Shown piece after piece: positions 7,775 through 16,319 of a DNA stretch of 45,765 nucleotides. The notes under the pieces are model-generated. The model had not been told where the DNA came from and made no database searches. It saw nothing but the letters and a program-made list of their open reading frames with translations. A program made the translations under genes and the position numbers. The stretch covers positions 1-45,765 of the forward strand of contig NZ_CADIJR010000051.1 of the NCBI RefSeq assembly GCF_902859645.1. The letters run 5' to 3'. Source of the stretch: Achromobacter insuavis. Lineage in GTDB: Bacteria; Pseudomonadota; Gammaproteobacteria; Burkholderiales; Burkholderiaceae_B. Within the stretch, counting starts at the first letter, position 1; every line of letters starts with the position of its first letter.

Positions 7775-7929
7775 GGGTGTCTCCTGGGGCAATGCCGGTC
7801 GTGGCGCGAGGGGATCTGACCGAAGGCGGCGGCAAATGTTCCGGGTGCCTTGGTATCCGGAAGGCGGCCTGGGCCACGCGTCGGCGGGATCCACGGTACG
7901 CGCGCGCAACTGCTATCCTGCACCCCATC

Positions 7930-8349
7930 ATGATGAGAGCACTGTGGCTGATCCTGGGTTGCGCGATGCTGGCGCTGGGCGTGATCGGCGCCTTCCTGCC
8001 GGTGATGCCGACGACGATTTTCCTGATCCTGGCGGTGGGCTGCTTTTCGCGTTCGTCGCCGCGGCTGGAGCGCTGGCTGCTGGACAGTCCGACCTACGGG
8101 CCGTCGCTGCGCGCCTGGCGCGAGCAGGGCGCGGTGTCGCGCAAGGGCAAGTGCTATGCGTCGCTTGGCATGGCGGTGGGCTATGGCCTGTTCTGGTGGG
8201 GCGCGAAGCCGTCGCTTTTGCTTGCATCTGGGGTGGGGCTGTTTTTCCTTGCAAGCGCGGCTTATGTGCTGACGCGTCCCAGTCCGCAACCGCTTGATTC
8301 CGAAACGAAAACCCGGGCGGAGCGGGACGATCCGGCGGCAGGCGCCTGA
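7930..8349 (+). CDS. YbaN-family (DUF454) inner-membrane protein
   Basis: The 139-residue protein has the family hallmark near its start: LGVIGAFLPVMPTTIFLILA, followed by CFSRSSPRLERWLL and a cytoplasmic turn SPTYGPSLRAWREQGAV. Two or three more membrane segments and a charged tail complete it. ATG codons at 7930 and 7933 are equivalent candidates. The biochemical function of the family is not established. Confidence 0.85.
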   Translation: MMRALWLILGCAMLALGVIGAFLPVMPTTIFLILAVGCFSRSSPRLERWLLDSPTYGPSLRAWREQGAVSRKGKCYASLGMAVGYGLFWWGAKPSLLLASGVGLFFLASAAYVLTRPSPQPLDSETKTRAERDDPAAGA

Positions 8350-8507
8350 AGCCTGATCGAAAGGCCGCGACGCGCGTAACGCGTCGAAACCAACGTGACT
8401 CTGCCGCTTGCCTTGGCGGGCCTCTTTCTCTGCTTAAATGGCCTGCAGCGCGGCTGGGCCGGCGGGTGTATCGCCCGCGCGGCGCTGTGGGCCCGCGAGG
8501 AACAACC

Positions 8508-9455
8508 ATGCATATCAAACGACGAGAACTCCTGTTCGCCGGCCTCTCGAGCGCCGCGCTGGGCATGATGACCGAGCCGGCGATGGCCATCGCCGCGCCC
8601 AGCGGCCAGCAGAGCATCGACCTGTGGCCGGACAATCGCGCGCCCGGCGGCCCCGGTCCGCAAGAGGCCGAGAAGGTCAGCGCCAAGGGCTCGGTCACGC
8701 GGGTGTCGCGGCCGCGGCTGGTGGTGTACCGGCCGGAGCGTCCCAACGGCAGCGCGATGCTGGTGATCGCCGGCGGCGGTTATGCCCATATCGAGCGCGG
8801 CACCGAGAGTACGCCCGCCAGCCTGTGGCTGCAGTCGCAGGGCGTGACCGCGTTCGAACTGGTGTATCGCCTGCCGGGCGAGCACTGGCCCGCGGTGGCG
8901 CCGCTGCAGGACGGCCAGCGCGCCATGCGCGTGATCCGCGCGTCGGCGCAGGCGTTCGGCCTGGACACCGGGCATATCGGCGTGCTGGGGTTTTCCGCGG
9001 GCGGGCATCTGGCGGGCATGACCGCCACCACCCCGGGCGTGGCGCGCTACCAGCCGGTCGATGAAGCCGACAAGCTGTCGTCGCGGCCCGACTTCGCCGG
9101 GCTGATCTATCCGGTGCTGACGTTCATGCCGCCGTTCGATCACACCCATGCCCGCCGTTCGATCGTCGGCGAGCACCCCTCCGCCGAGGAGAGCGCGGCG
9201 TTCTCGGTCGACCATCTGGCGACGGCGCAGATGCCGCCCACCTTCCTGGCGCAGGCCCAGGACGATCCGATCGCGCCGGTGGACAACAGCCTGCTGATGT
9301 TCGGCGCGCTGCGGCGCCTGGGCGTGCCGGCCGAGATGCATATCTTCGCGGCCGGCAAGCATGGCTGGGGCATGGGCAAGCCGGACTCGCTGGTGCATGC
9401 GTGGCCCGGCCTGTTCACACAGTGGGCCGCCTTCAATCAGTTTTTCAAGGCCTGA
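8508..9455 (+). CDS. Exported alpha/beta hydrolase (acetyl-esterase / BD-FAE type)
   Basis: The 315-residue protein starts MHIKRRELLFAGLSSAALG, a Tat-like signal with paired Arg. The hydrolase fold shows the oxyanion segment VIAGGGYAHIERG, nucleophile elbow GFSAGG, acid in AQDDPIAP and catalytic His in GKHGWGMG. This order is typical of carbohydrate acetyl esterases of the COG0657 type acting in the periplasm. GAGG sits a few bases before ATG 8508. It ends 10 bp from the convergent dehydratase gene; any link to sugar-acid catabolism is speculation. Confidence 0.85.
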   Translation: MHIKRRELLFAGLSSAALGMMTEPAMAIAAPSGQQSIDLWPDNRAPGGPGPQEAEKVSAKGSVTRVSRPRLVVYRPERPNGSAMLVIAGGGYAHIERGTESTPASLWLQSQGVTAFELVYRLPGEHWPAVAPLQDGQRAMRVIRASAQAFGLDTGHIGVLGFSAGGHLAGMTATTPGVARYQPVDEADKLSSRPDFAGLIYPVLTFMPPFDHTHARRSIVGEHPSAEESAAFSVDHLATAQMPPTFLAQAQDDPIAPVDNSLLMFGALRRLGVPAEMHIFAAGKHGWGMGKPDSLVHAWPGLFTQWAAFNQFFKA

Positions 9456-9465
9456 CCCCTCGCGG

Positions 9466-11247
9466 TCAGTGCGAATGGCGCGGGTCGCCGCGGGTCTCGA
9501 CCACCTTCAGGTACAGCGTCGCGGGCTCCAGGCAGCCGCCGGTGGACAGCTGTCCGACCAGTTGCCGGTAGAGCTCCTGCCACGGGGTCTGCGCCGGTGG
9601 CGGCTGGTAGGGCGGGTCCAGGCGGCGTCGCGCCAATTCGGCCTCGTCCACCAGCGCGACCACGCTGCGCTGGTTCAGGTCGACGCGGATGCGGTCGCCG
9701 GTGCGCAGCAGCGCCAGGCCGCCGCCCACCGCGGCCTCGGGCGACATGTTCAGGATCGACGGGCTGGCCGAGGTGCCGCTCTGGCGGCCGTCGCCCAGGC
9801 AGGGCAGCGAGTCGATGCCGCGCTTGATCAGGTGCGACGGCGGCGCCATGTTGACGACCTCGGCGCTACCCGGATAACCGACGGTGCCGGCGCCGCGGAT
9901 CACCAGGATGCAGTGTTCGTCGATGTTGAGCGCGGGATCCTCGATGCGCGCATGGTAGTCCTCCGGGCCCTCGAACACGATGGCGCGCGCCTCGAACGCG
10001 TTCTCGTCGCCGGGCGCCGACAGATAGGCGCGGCGGAACGCCTCGCCCACCACCGACATCTTGATGACCGCGCTGTCGAAGAAGTTGCCCGACAGCACGA
10101 TGAAGCCGGCGCGGTGCTTGAGCGGCGCGTCGCAGCCGCGGATGACATCCGCGTCGCGGGTCTTGGCGGTGGCCGCGATCTCGCCGATGGTCTTGCCGGA
10201 CACGGTGGCGCAGCCGGCGTGCAGCCGGCCGGCGACGAGCAGTTCGTGCATCACGGCCGGGACGCCGCCAGCGCGGTGGAAGCCTTCGCCCAGGTGTTCG
10301 CCGGCGGGCACGCAGTTCACCAGCAGCGGCACGTCCTCGCCCAGCCGCTGCCAGTCGTCCAGGCTGAGATCGATGCCGGCGTGGCGCGCCATGGCGATCA
10401 GGTGCGGCGGACAGTTGCTGGAGGCCCCCAGCGCCGAGGCGACGACGATGGCGTTTTCGAACGCCTCGCGCGTCAGGATGCGTGACGGTCGCAGGTCCTC
10501 GCGCACCATGTCGCAGATGCGCATGCCGGTGGCGTAGGCCATCTGTCCGCGCTCGCGGTAGGGCGCGGGGATGCTGGCGCAGGTGGGCAGCGACATGCCG
10601 AGCGCCTCGGCCAGCGAATTCATGGACAGCGCCGTGCCCATGGTGTTGCAGTGGCCCACCGAGGGCGAGGAGGCCGTGGCCAGCGTCATGAAGCCTTCGT
10701 AGTCCAGCTTGCCCGCGGCCATGAGGTTGCGGGCATGCCAGATGACGGTGCCCGACCCGACCCGCTGGCCGTCGTGCCAGCCGTCCAGCATCGGCCCGCC
10801 CGACAGCACGATGGCGGGGATGTCGACGGTGGCGGCCGCCATCAGGCAGGCGGGCGTGGTCTTGTCACAGCCGGTGGTCAGCACCACGCCGTCCAGCGGA
10901 TAGCCGTGCAGGATCTCGACCAGGCCCAGATAGGCCAGGTTGCGGTCCAGCGCGGCGGTGGGGCGCCGGCCCTGCTCGGCCAGCGGATGCACCGGGAACT
11001 CCATCGGGATGCCGCCGGCGTCGCGGATGCCGGCCTTGATGCGCTCGGCCAGCGTCAGGTGGTGGCGGTTGCACGGCGCCAGGTCGCTGCCGGTCTGGGC
11101 GATGCCGATGATGGGGCGGCCCGATTGCAGTTCCTGCCGCGTCAGGCCGTAGTTGAGATAGCGCTCGACGTAGATCGCCGTCATGTCGGCGTGGGCGGGA
11201 TCGTCGAACCATTTCTGGCTGCGCAGCTTGCGGGGAGTGTCGCTCAT
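9466..11247 (-). CDS. IlvD/Edd-family sugar-acid dehydratase
   Basis: The 593-residue dehydratase carries the three Cys motifs of the Fe-S cluster: DLAPCNRHH, TTGCDKTTP and VGHCNTMGT. The C-terminal GCDAPLKHRAGFIVLSGNFFDS and GDGRQSGTSASPSILNMSPE are typical of aldonate-specific members (arabinonate, xylonate, gluconate) rather than of the branched-chain enzyme. It dehydrates an aldonic acid to a 2-keto-3-deoxy acid. It is the last gene of a dctQ-dctM-dctP-dehydratase operon whose divergent LacI-type regulator resembles GntR, so uptake and first catabolic step are coupled. The exact sugar acid cannot be read. Confidence 0.88.
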   Translation of the reverse strand: MSDTPRKLRSQKWFDDPAHADMTAIYVERYLNYGLTRQELQSGRPIIGIAQTGSDLAPCNRHHLTLAERIKAGIRDAGGIPMEFPVHPLAEQGRRPTAALDRNLAYLGLVEILHGYPLDGVVLTTGCDKTTPACLMAAATVDIPAIVLSGGPMLDGWHDGQRVGSGTVIWHARNLMAAGKLDYEGFMTLATASSPSVGHCNTMGTALSMNSLAEALGMSLPTCASIPAPYRERGQMAYATGMRICDMVREDLRPSRILTREAFENAIVVASALGASSNCPPHLIAMARHAGIDLSLDDWQRLGEDVPLLVNCVPAGEHLGEGFHRAGGVPAVMHELLVAGRLHAGCATVSGKTIGEIAATAKTRDADVIRGCDAPLKHRAGFIVLSGNFFDSAVIKMSVVGEAFRRAYLSAPGDENAFEARAIVFEGPEDYHARIEDPALNIDEHCILVIRGAGTVGYPGSAEVVNMAPPSHLIKRGIDSLPCLGDGRQSGTSASPSILNMSPEAAVGGGLALLRTGDRIRVDLNQRSVVALVDEAELARRRLDPPYQPPPAQTPWQELYRQLVGQLSTGGCLEPATLYLKVVETRGDPRHSH

Positions 11248-11287
11248 GGGTGCCTCTCGTGCTTCCTGTGCTCTCGGTGCTTCGGCC

Positions 11288-11307
11288 GCCGGCGGCGCGC
11301 CGCCGGC
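11288..11307. promoter_or_regulatory. GC-rich palindrome between dctP and the dehydratase gene
   Basis: GCCGGCGGCGCGCCGCCGGC is a perfect 20-bp palindrome 12 bp after the dctP stop (minus strand), with no T-run. It could be a 3' stabiliser or partial terminator that raises binding-protein expression over the downstream enzyme. Confidence 0.55.
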
Positions 11308-11318
11308 CTTGGCCGGGC

Positions 11319-12335
11319 CTAATTGCGTGCCTTGCCGATCTCGGCGTTCAGTTGCTGGATGAGTTCCGGGCCCAGCTCCTGGGTGTACTTGTCGACCACG
11401 GGCTGCACTTTTTCGCGCATGCGGGCGACCTCTTCGGGCGAGACGGTGTTGATCTTCATGCCGGCCTGCTCCAGTGTGCCCATGGCCTTGAGCGAATCCG
11501 CGCGGCTGTCCTTGCGTTCGAAGTCGCGCGAGGCCTCGGCGGCCTGGCGCACCAGTTTCTGCTCGTCGGGCGAGAGCTTGTCCCACCACTTCTTGGAGGC
11601 CAGCACCACCCAGGGCGTGTAGACGTGGCGGGTGATGGTCAGATAGGGCTGCACTTCATAGAACTTGCTGCTCTGGATCGTGGTGATGGGATTCTCCTGG
11701 CCGTCAACGGTGCGGGTTTCGAGCGCCGTGAACAGTTCCGAGAACGGCATCGGCACGGCATTCGCGCCCAGGGTGTTGAATACGCCCAGCGCGATCTGGT
11801 TCTGCATCACGCGCAGCTTGATGCCCTGCATGTCCTCGGCGCGCACGATGGGGCGCTTGGAGTTGGTCATGTTGCGAAAGCCGTTTTCCCAATACACCAG
11901 GCCGATCAGGCCCCGGGCTTCGAGCTTCTTGAGCAGGTCCTGGCCCAGTTGGCCGTCGAGCACGGCGTCGGCTTCCTTCTCGCTGTTGAACAGGAACGGC
12001 AGGTCGAAGACGCCGAATTCCTTGACCATGCCGGCCAGCGGCGCGGTGGACCCGACCATCATTTCCTGCACGCCGCCGACCAGCGCGCTCTGCATCTGCT
12101 CGTCGGAGCCGAGGTTGGCCGAGCCGAAGGTCTTCATCTTGAGCTTGCCGCCGCTGAGCTTCTCCAGCTCCTGCGCCAGGTGGCGCGCGGCGCGGCCCTG
12201 CACGCTGTCGTCGTTCAGGCCGTAGCCGAAGCGGATCAGCCGCGGCTTGACGTCGGCGGCCGCGGCCACGCCGGCGAAGGCGCAGGACAGGGCCGCGGCC
12301 AGCAGGATGAGGCGGGTCTTGAAAGGCTTGTTCAT
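11319..12335 (-). CDS. TRAP transporter periplasmic binding protein (DctP family)
   Basis: The 338-residue protein has a Sec signal (MNKPFKTRLILLAAALSCAF... ending AAAA). The DctP fold is marked by IRFGYGLNDDSVQG, FGSANLGSDEQMQSAL, the carboxylate-binding Arg region in MQGIKLRVMQNQ, and PFSELFTALETRTVDGQENP. GGAGG stands before the ATG. It delivers the substrate to the adjacent DctQM pair; with the aldonate-type dehydratase downstream, a sugar acid is the likely ligand. Confidence 0.93.
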   Translation of the reverse strand: MNKPFKTRLILLAAALSCAFAGVAAAADVKPRLIRFGYGLNDDSVQGRAARHLAQELEKLSGGKLKMKTFGSANLGSDEQMQSALVGGVQEMMVGSTAPLAGMVKEFGVFDLPFLFNSEKEADAVLDGQLGQDLLKKLEARGLIGLVYWENGFRNMTNSKRPIVRAEDMQGIKLRVMQNQIALGVFNTLGANAVPMPFSELFTALETRTVDGQENPITTIQSSKFYEVQPYLTITRHVYTPWVVLASKKWWDKLSPDEQKLVRQAAEASRDFERKDSRADSLKAMGTLEQAGMKINTVSPEEVARMREKVQPVVDKYTQELGPELIQQLNAEIGKARN

Positions 12336-12393
12336 GGTGTTCCTCCTTGGCTTCTTCTGTGTGGCGTCGTGCCGACGCCGCTGTTGGCGGGCC

Positions 12394-13674
12394 TCAGTGC
12401 ATCCAGCTCGCGGGGACGGTGATCAGTTCCGGGAAGATCACCAGCAGTACCAGCAGCAGCGTGTAGGCCACGACATAGCGCCAGACGCCCTTGCAGATGG
12501 TTTCCATGTTGATGCGGGCGACGCCGCAGACCACGTTGAGCACCGTGCCGACCGGCGGCGTCAGCAGCCCGACGCAGCCCACCATGACGAACATGACGCC
12601 GAAATAGACGGGGTCGATGCCGGCCTGCGTGACCACCGGCATCAGCACCGGCGCCAGGATCAGGATGGTGGGCGTCAGGTCCATGACGGTGCCGACCAGC
12701 GTCAGCAGCACCAGCAGCGCGAACATCAGCAGCTTGGGCTGGTCCAGCACCGGCTCCAGCAGCGCGATCAGGTCCTGCGGCATGTCGGCCAGCGTGATCA
12801 TGTAGGACGACACCATGGCGGCGGCCACCAGGAACATGACCACGGCGGTGGTGCGGGCGGCGTTGATGAACAGCGGCAGCAGGTGGCGCAGGCCGATCTC
12901 GCGGTAGACGAACAGGCTGACGATGAGCGCGTAGACGGCGGCGACCACCGCCGCCTCGGTCGGCGTGAAGATGCCGCCGCGCAGGCCGCCGATGATGATG
13001 ACCGGCAGCATCAGCGCCCAGGCCGATTCGCGCAGCGCCCGCAGCCGGGCGCGCCAGGGCTGGCGCGGCATCGGCTTGATGGCGCCGTGCTTGCGCGCCA
13101 CCCAGGTCCAGACCGCCACCAGCGTCAGGCCCATCATCAGGCCGGGCGCGATGCCGGCGAAGAACAGCTTGGTGATCGAGACGTTGGTGGCGACGCCGAA
13201 GATGATGAACGAGATCGACGGCGGGATGATCGGAGCGATGATGCCGCCGGCGGCGATCAGGCCCGAGGCCTGGCCGGCGTCGTAGCCTTTTTCGCGCAGC
13301 ATCGGGATCAGCAGCGAGCCGAGCGCGGCCGCGTCGGCCACGGCCGAGCCGGACAGCGCCGCCAGCAGCACGCTGGCGAAGATGGCGACGTAGCCCAGTC
13401 CGCCCTGGATGTGGCCGACGAACATGCTGGCCAGGTTGACGATGCGGCGCGAAATGCCGCCCGCGTTCATCAGTTCGCCGGCCAGCATGAACAGCGGCAC
13501 CGCCATCAGCGTGAAGCTGTTGGCGCCGGACAGCATGTTCTGCGCCAGGATCTGGGTATCGAAGAAATCGAGTTGGAACATCATGGCGATCGCGCTCAAC
13601 AGCAGCGCGAACGCGATCGGCATGCCCAGGGCGATGAAGCCCAGCAGCACCAGCAGGAAGACGGTCAGGATCAT
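12394..13674 (-). CDS. TRAP transporter large permease subunit (DctM)
   Basis: A 426-residue, roughly twelve-span membrane subunit that couples Na+ entry to substrate uptake. Family motifs include VPLFMLAGELMNAGGISRRI, LSGSAVADAAALGS, AAGGIIAPIIPPSISFIIFG and, near the end, GLLTPPVGTVLNVVCGVA. It lies 30 bp after dctQ and 58 bp before dctP in the same operon. Confidence 0.95.
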   Translation of the reverse strand: MILTVFLLVLLGFIALGMPIAFALLLSAIAMMFQLDFFDTQILAQNMLSGANSFTLMAVPLFMLAGELMNAGGISRRIVNLASMFVGHIQGGLGYVAIFASVLLAALSGSAVADAAALGSLLIPMLREKGYDAGQASGLIAAGGIIAPIIPPSISFIIFGVATNVSITKLFFAGIAPGLMMGLTLVAVWTWVARKHGAIKPMPRQPWRARLRALRESAWALMLPVIIIGGLRGGIFTPTEAAVVAAVYALIVSLFVYREIGLRHLLPLFINAARTTAVVMFLVAAAMVSSYMITLADMPQDLIALLEPVLDQPKLLMFALLVLLTLVGTVMDLTPTILILAPVLMPVVTQAGIDPVYFGVMFVMVGCVGLLTPPVGTVLNVVCGVARINMETICKGVWRYVVAYTLLLVLLVIFPELITVPASWMH

Positions 13675-13704
13675 GGGGCGGGTCCGAGCAGAGGGGCGGG
13701 CGGG

Positions 13705-14247
13705 TCAGACCAGCGGGTCTTCGGGACTGGATTCGGCGGGCAGGGGGCCGCCCGCCAGCACGCGGATCAGGTCGAACAGGGTCAGCAGGCCCATGGCGAC
13801 GGCGGCATAGAGCGCGGCGGCGTTGAAGACGGCCAGCGGCATCGAGGTCACCGGCAGGCGCGTGTCGAGCCCGATCAGGGTCTGCGTCCAGCTGCCGTCG
13901 GCCATCAGCCACAGCACCCACAACACCAGCAGCTGGCAGAAGATGTGCGAGACGCGGCGCGCGGCGGGGCCGAAGCGTTCCACCAGCATCGTCACGCCGA
14001 TGTGCTGGTGATCGCGCAACGCCAGCACCGAGCCCAGGAAGATCAGCCAGACGAAGGCAAGGCGCGAGACCTCGTCGGAGGCGTTGATGCCGGAGTTGAA
14101 CAGGTAGCGCATGGCGACGTTGCCGAACAGCAGCACCACCATGACCACCAGACAGGCCACCATCAGCCAGGTCTGCAACCGGGCGCACCAGTCGGCCGCG
14201 CGCGCCAGCGCGCCGCCGCCAGGCCGCCCCTTGGGGGATCCTTGCAT
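13705..14247 (-). CDS. TRAP transporter small permease subunit (DctQ)
   Basis: The 180-residue protein has four predicted membrane segments and the DctQ pattern: a first span ending VVMVVLLFGNVAMRYLF, DEVSRLAFVWLIFLGSVLALRDHQHIGV, then SHIFCQLLVLWVLWLM and a last span. AGGAGA is well placed before ATG 14247. It is the first gene of the transport operon, just downstream of the palindromic operator. Confidence 0.93.
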   Translation of the reverse strand: MQGSPKGRPGGGALARAADWCARLQTWLMVACLVVMVVLLFGNVAMRYLFNSGINASDEVSRLAFVWLIFLGSVLALRDHQHIGVTMLVERFGPAARRVSHIFCQLLVLWVLWLMADGSWTQTLIGLDTRLPVTSMPLAVFNAAALYAAVAMGLLTLFDLIRVLAGGPLPAESSPEDPLV

Positions 14248-14298
14248 GCTTGTCTCCTCTTTTCCGTTTTCCGGAATTCTTATGGATATCGCGAGGGC

Positions 14299-14316
14299 AA
14301 TGTTAGCGCTAACATT
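14299..14316. promoter_or_regulatory. LacI-family operator, perfect 18-bp palindrome
   Basis: AATGTTAGCGCTAACATT is a perfect palindrome between the divergent dctQ and lacI-type genes. The pattern ATGTTA-N4-TAACAT matches the operator class known for E. coli GntR/IdnR. One site can control both directions. Confidence 0.88.
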
Positions 14317-14380
14317 TTTGGTTTGGCAAGCCCTGATCTTTAGGTCAGACTACGTGCTCGCCAACCGCCCAGTCAGCTCG

Positions 14381-15406
14381 ATGTCCATCCGCAAGCCCCG
14401 CAGCACCCGCGCCGGACGGGTGACCATGCAAGAGGTCGCCGACCGCGCCGGGGTCAGCGCGATCACGGTGTCGCGCGCCCTGCGCACGCCCGACAAGGTG
14501 GCCGAGGCGGTGCGCCTGCGCATCGCCGAGGTCTGCCGCGAACTGGGCTACGTGCCCAACCACGCCGCCAGCGCGCTGGCGTCGGCGCGGTCGCAGACCA
14601 TCGTGGTGCTGATCCCGTCGCTGAGCAACGTGGTGTTCGTGGACATCATCACCGGCATCAAGGACGTGCTGGACGAGCAGGGCTATCACCTGCTGATCGG
14701 CGTCACGGGGTATTCGCCCGATGCCGAGGAGGCGCTGCTGCGCAAGTACCTGCAGCACCTGCCCGATGGCCTGATCCTGACCGGCATCGACCACAATCCC
14801 GGCGTCTGGGCGCTGTTGCGGGCGCAGGCCATGCCCACGGTCCACACCATCGAGACGCTGCCGGACAGCGAGGGCATGAGCGTCGGCTTCTCGCAGTTCG
14901 ATTCTGGCTACGCCGCCGGCCGCCACCTGGTGGAGCGGGGCTATCGGCGCATCGGCATCGTCGGCGCCCAGCTCGACCCGCGCTCGCTGCGCCGTTGCGA
15001 AGGGTGCCGGCAGGCGTTGCGCGACGCCGGCCTGCATGATCCCGCGCTGGAGATCATGACGCCCGAGAAATCCTCGATCGCATTGGGGGCGACGTTGCTG
15101 GAAACGCTGCTGGCGCAGCATCCCGATTGCGACGCGGTGTTCTTCTGCAATGACGACCTGGCGCAAGGCGCGGTGTTCCAGTGCGGGCGGCTGGGCGTCA
15201 GCGTGCCCGGCCGGATGGCGCTGGTGGGCTTTCATGACTTCGCGGGAACGGCCTGGACCACGCCGCCGCTGTCGACCATCTCTACGCCGCGCTACGAGAT
15301 TGGCCGGGAAGCGGCGCAACTGCTGATGCGGCACCTGGCCGGGCAGCCCATCGCGCAGCGCCACGTGGACCTGGGTTTCACGCTGGTGCAGCGCGAAACC
15401 TCCTGA
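14381..15406 (+). CDS. LacI-family repressor, GntR/IdnR-like (gluconate/sugar-acid type)
   Basis: The 341-residue regulator has the N-terminal helix-turn-helix VTMQEVADRAGVSAITVSRA and hinge YVPNHAASALASARSQ. The ligand domain closely follows E. coli GntR: VLIPSLSNVVFVDIITGIKD, GLILTGIDH, GVSVPGRMALVGFHDF, and CNDDLAQGAVFQCGRLG. ATG 14381 is preferred since the DNA-binding domain starts about 17 residues later; no good ribosome site is seen. The operator 65 bp upstream has the GntR-type palindrome, supporting autoregulation and control of the TRAP-dehydratase operon. Confidence 0.92.
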   Translation: MSIRKPRSTRAGRVTMQEVADRAGVSAITVSRALRTPDKVAEAVRLRIAEVCRELGYVPNHAASALASARSQTIVVLIPSLSNVVFVDIITGIKDVLDEQGYHLLIGVTGYSPDAEEALLRKYLQHLPDGLILTGIDHNPGVWALLRAQAMPTVHTIETLPDSEGMSVGFSQFDSGYAAGRHLVERGYRRIGIVGAQLDPRSLRRCEGCRQALRDAGLHDPALEIMTPEKSSIALGATLLETLLAQHPDCDAVFFCNDDLAQGAVFQCGRLGVSVPGRMALVGFHDFAGTAWTTPPLSTISTPRYEIGREAAQLLMRHLAGQPIAQRHVDLGFTLVQRETS

Positions 15407-15414
15407 GGCCGCTC

Positions 15415-16311
15415 CTAGCCGGCGCGGCGCAGCGCCAGGAACACGCCGGATGCCATGATCATGGCGATGCCGGTCAGCGCCAGCCCGTCGGGCGGACGCT
15501 GGAACCAGAAGGTGCTGAAAGCCACGGCCAGCAGCAGCTGGAAGTAGTTCAGCGGCGCCAGCGTGGCCGCCGCGACGCGCTGGAAGGCGGCGATCAGCAG
15601 GATCTGCGCCAGCCCGCTGCAGGCGCCCAGGCCCACGATCAAGGCCATGTCCGTCAGGTCCGGCCAGGGATCCGGCAGGAAGAACGGCGCGGGCAGCGCG
15701 GTGACGATCAGGCAGATGAAGGCGGTGTAGGCGTATTGCACCGGGCCGGCCACCTTGCCCGACAGCTTGCGGGTCAGCACCTGGAAGATGGCGTAGCTGA
15801 CCGCCGAGACCGCCATCAGCAGGGTGCCCAGCGCCGGCAGGTCGGCGCCGGGCCGCACGATCAGCAGCATGCCGGCAAAGCCGGCCGCCACCGCCGTCCA
15901 TTGCACCGGCCGCACCCGTTCGCCGAGCAGCCAGGGCGACAGCGCCACCATGATGAGCGGCGAGGTGAAGTAGATGGCCGTGGCTTCGGACAGCGGCATC
16001 CAGATCAGCGCCGTCATGAAGCAGGTCCCAACGGTGGCCAGCATCAGGCCGCGCAGGATCAGCAGGGGCTTTTGCGGCGCGCCGCGCAGGTCCGGCCAGC
16101 CGTGGCGCCACAGCAGTCCCAGCGCCAGCGTCGCCACCGCGATGTAGCGCATGATGTTCAGGAACGGCGCCGGATAGCGCATCAGCATCTGCTTGGAACC
16201 GGCGTCGAAGGTGGCGAAGGCCACCAGCGCCGCGAAGAACAGCAGGATGCCGGCCTGGCGCGAGCCGGCGGCCGGGATGGCGCCGGGCGCCGTGGCGGAG
16301 GAGGTGGCCAT
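15415..16311 (-). CDS. DMT-superfamily (EamA) permease
   Basis: The 298-residue protein consists of two EamA repeats, about ten spans. The first has SKQMLMRYPAPFLNIMRY and ends in PLSEATAIYFTSPLIMVALS; the second has LAPLNYFQLLLAVAFSTFWF. It is the last gene of the long catabolic operon, starting 8 bp after the deacetylase-like gene, and ends 8 bp from the convergent lacI-type gene. It probably moves an amine or amino-acid intermediate or product; direction and substrate are unknown. Confidence 0.9.
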   Translation of the reverse strand: MATSSATAPGAIPAAGSRQAGILLFFAALVAFATFDAGSKQMLMRYPAPFLNIMRYIAVATLALGLLWRHGWPDLRGAPQKPLLILRGLMLATVGTCFMTALIWMPLSEATAIYFTSPLIMVALSPWLLGERVRPVQWTAVAAGFAGMLLIVRPGADLPALGTLLMAVSAVSYAIFQVLTRKLSGKVAGPVQYAYTAFICLIVTALPAPFFLPDPWPDLTDMALIVGLGACSGLAQILLIAAFQRVAAATLAPLNYFQLLLAVAFSTFWFQRPPDGLALTGIAMIMASGVFLALRRAG

Positions 16312-16319
16312 GGCGTGGC

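Noticed and set aside
9466-11247. Calling the dehydratase ilvD
   Set aside because: The TRAP transporter and GntR-like regulator, together with the aldonate-type C-terminal motifs, favour a sugar-acid dehydratase.
12247-14343. A 698-codon plus-strand frame rich in His, Gln, Asp and Arg
   Set aside because: It is antisense to dctM and dctQ, whose membrane motifs are clear; the composition is a GC-skew artefact.
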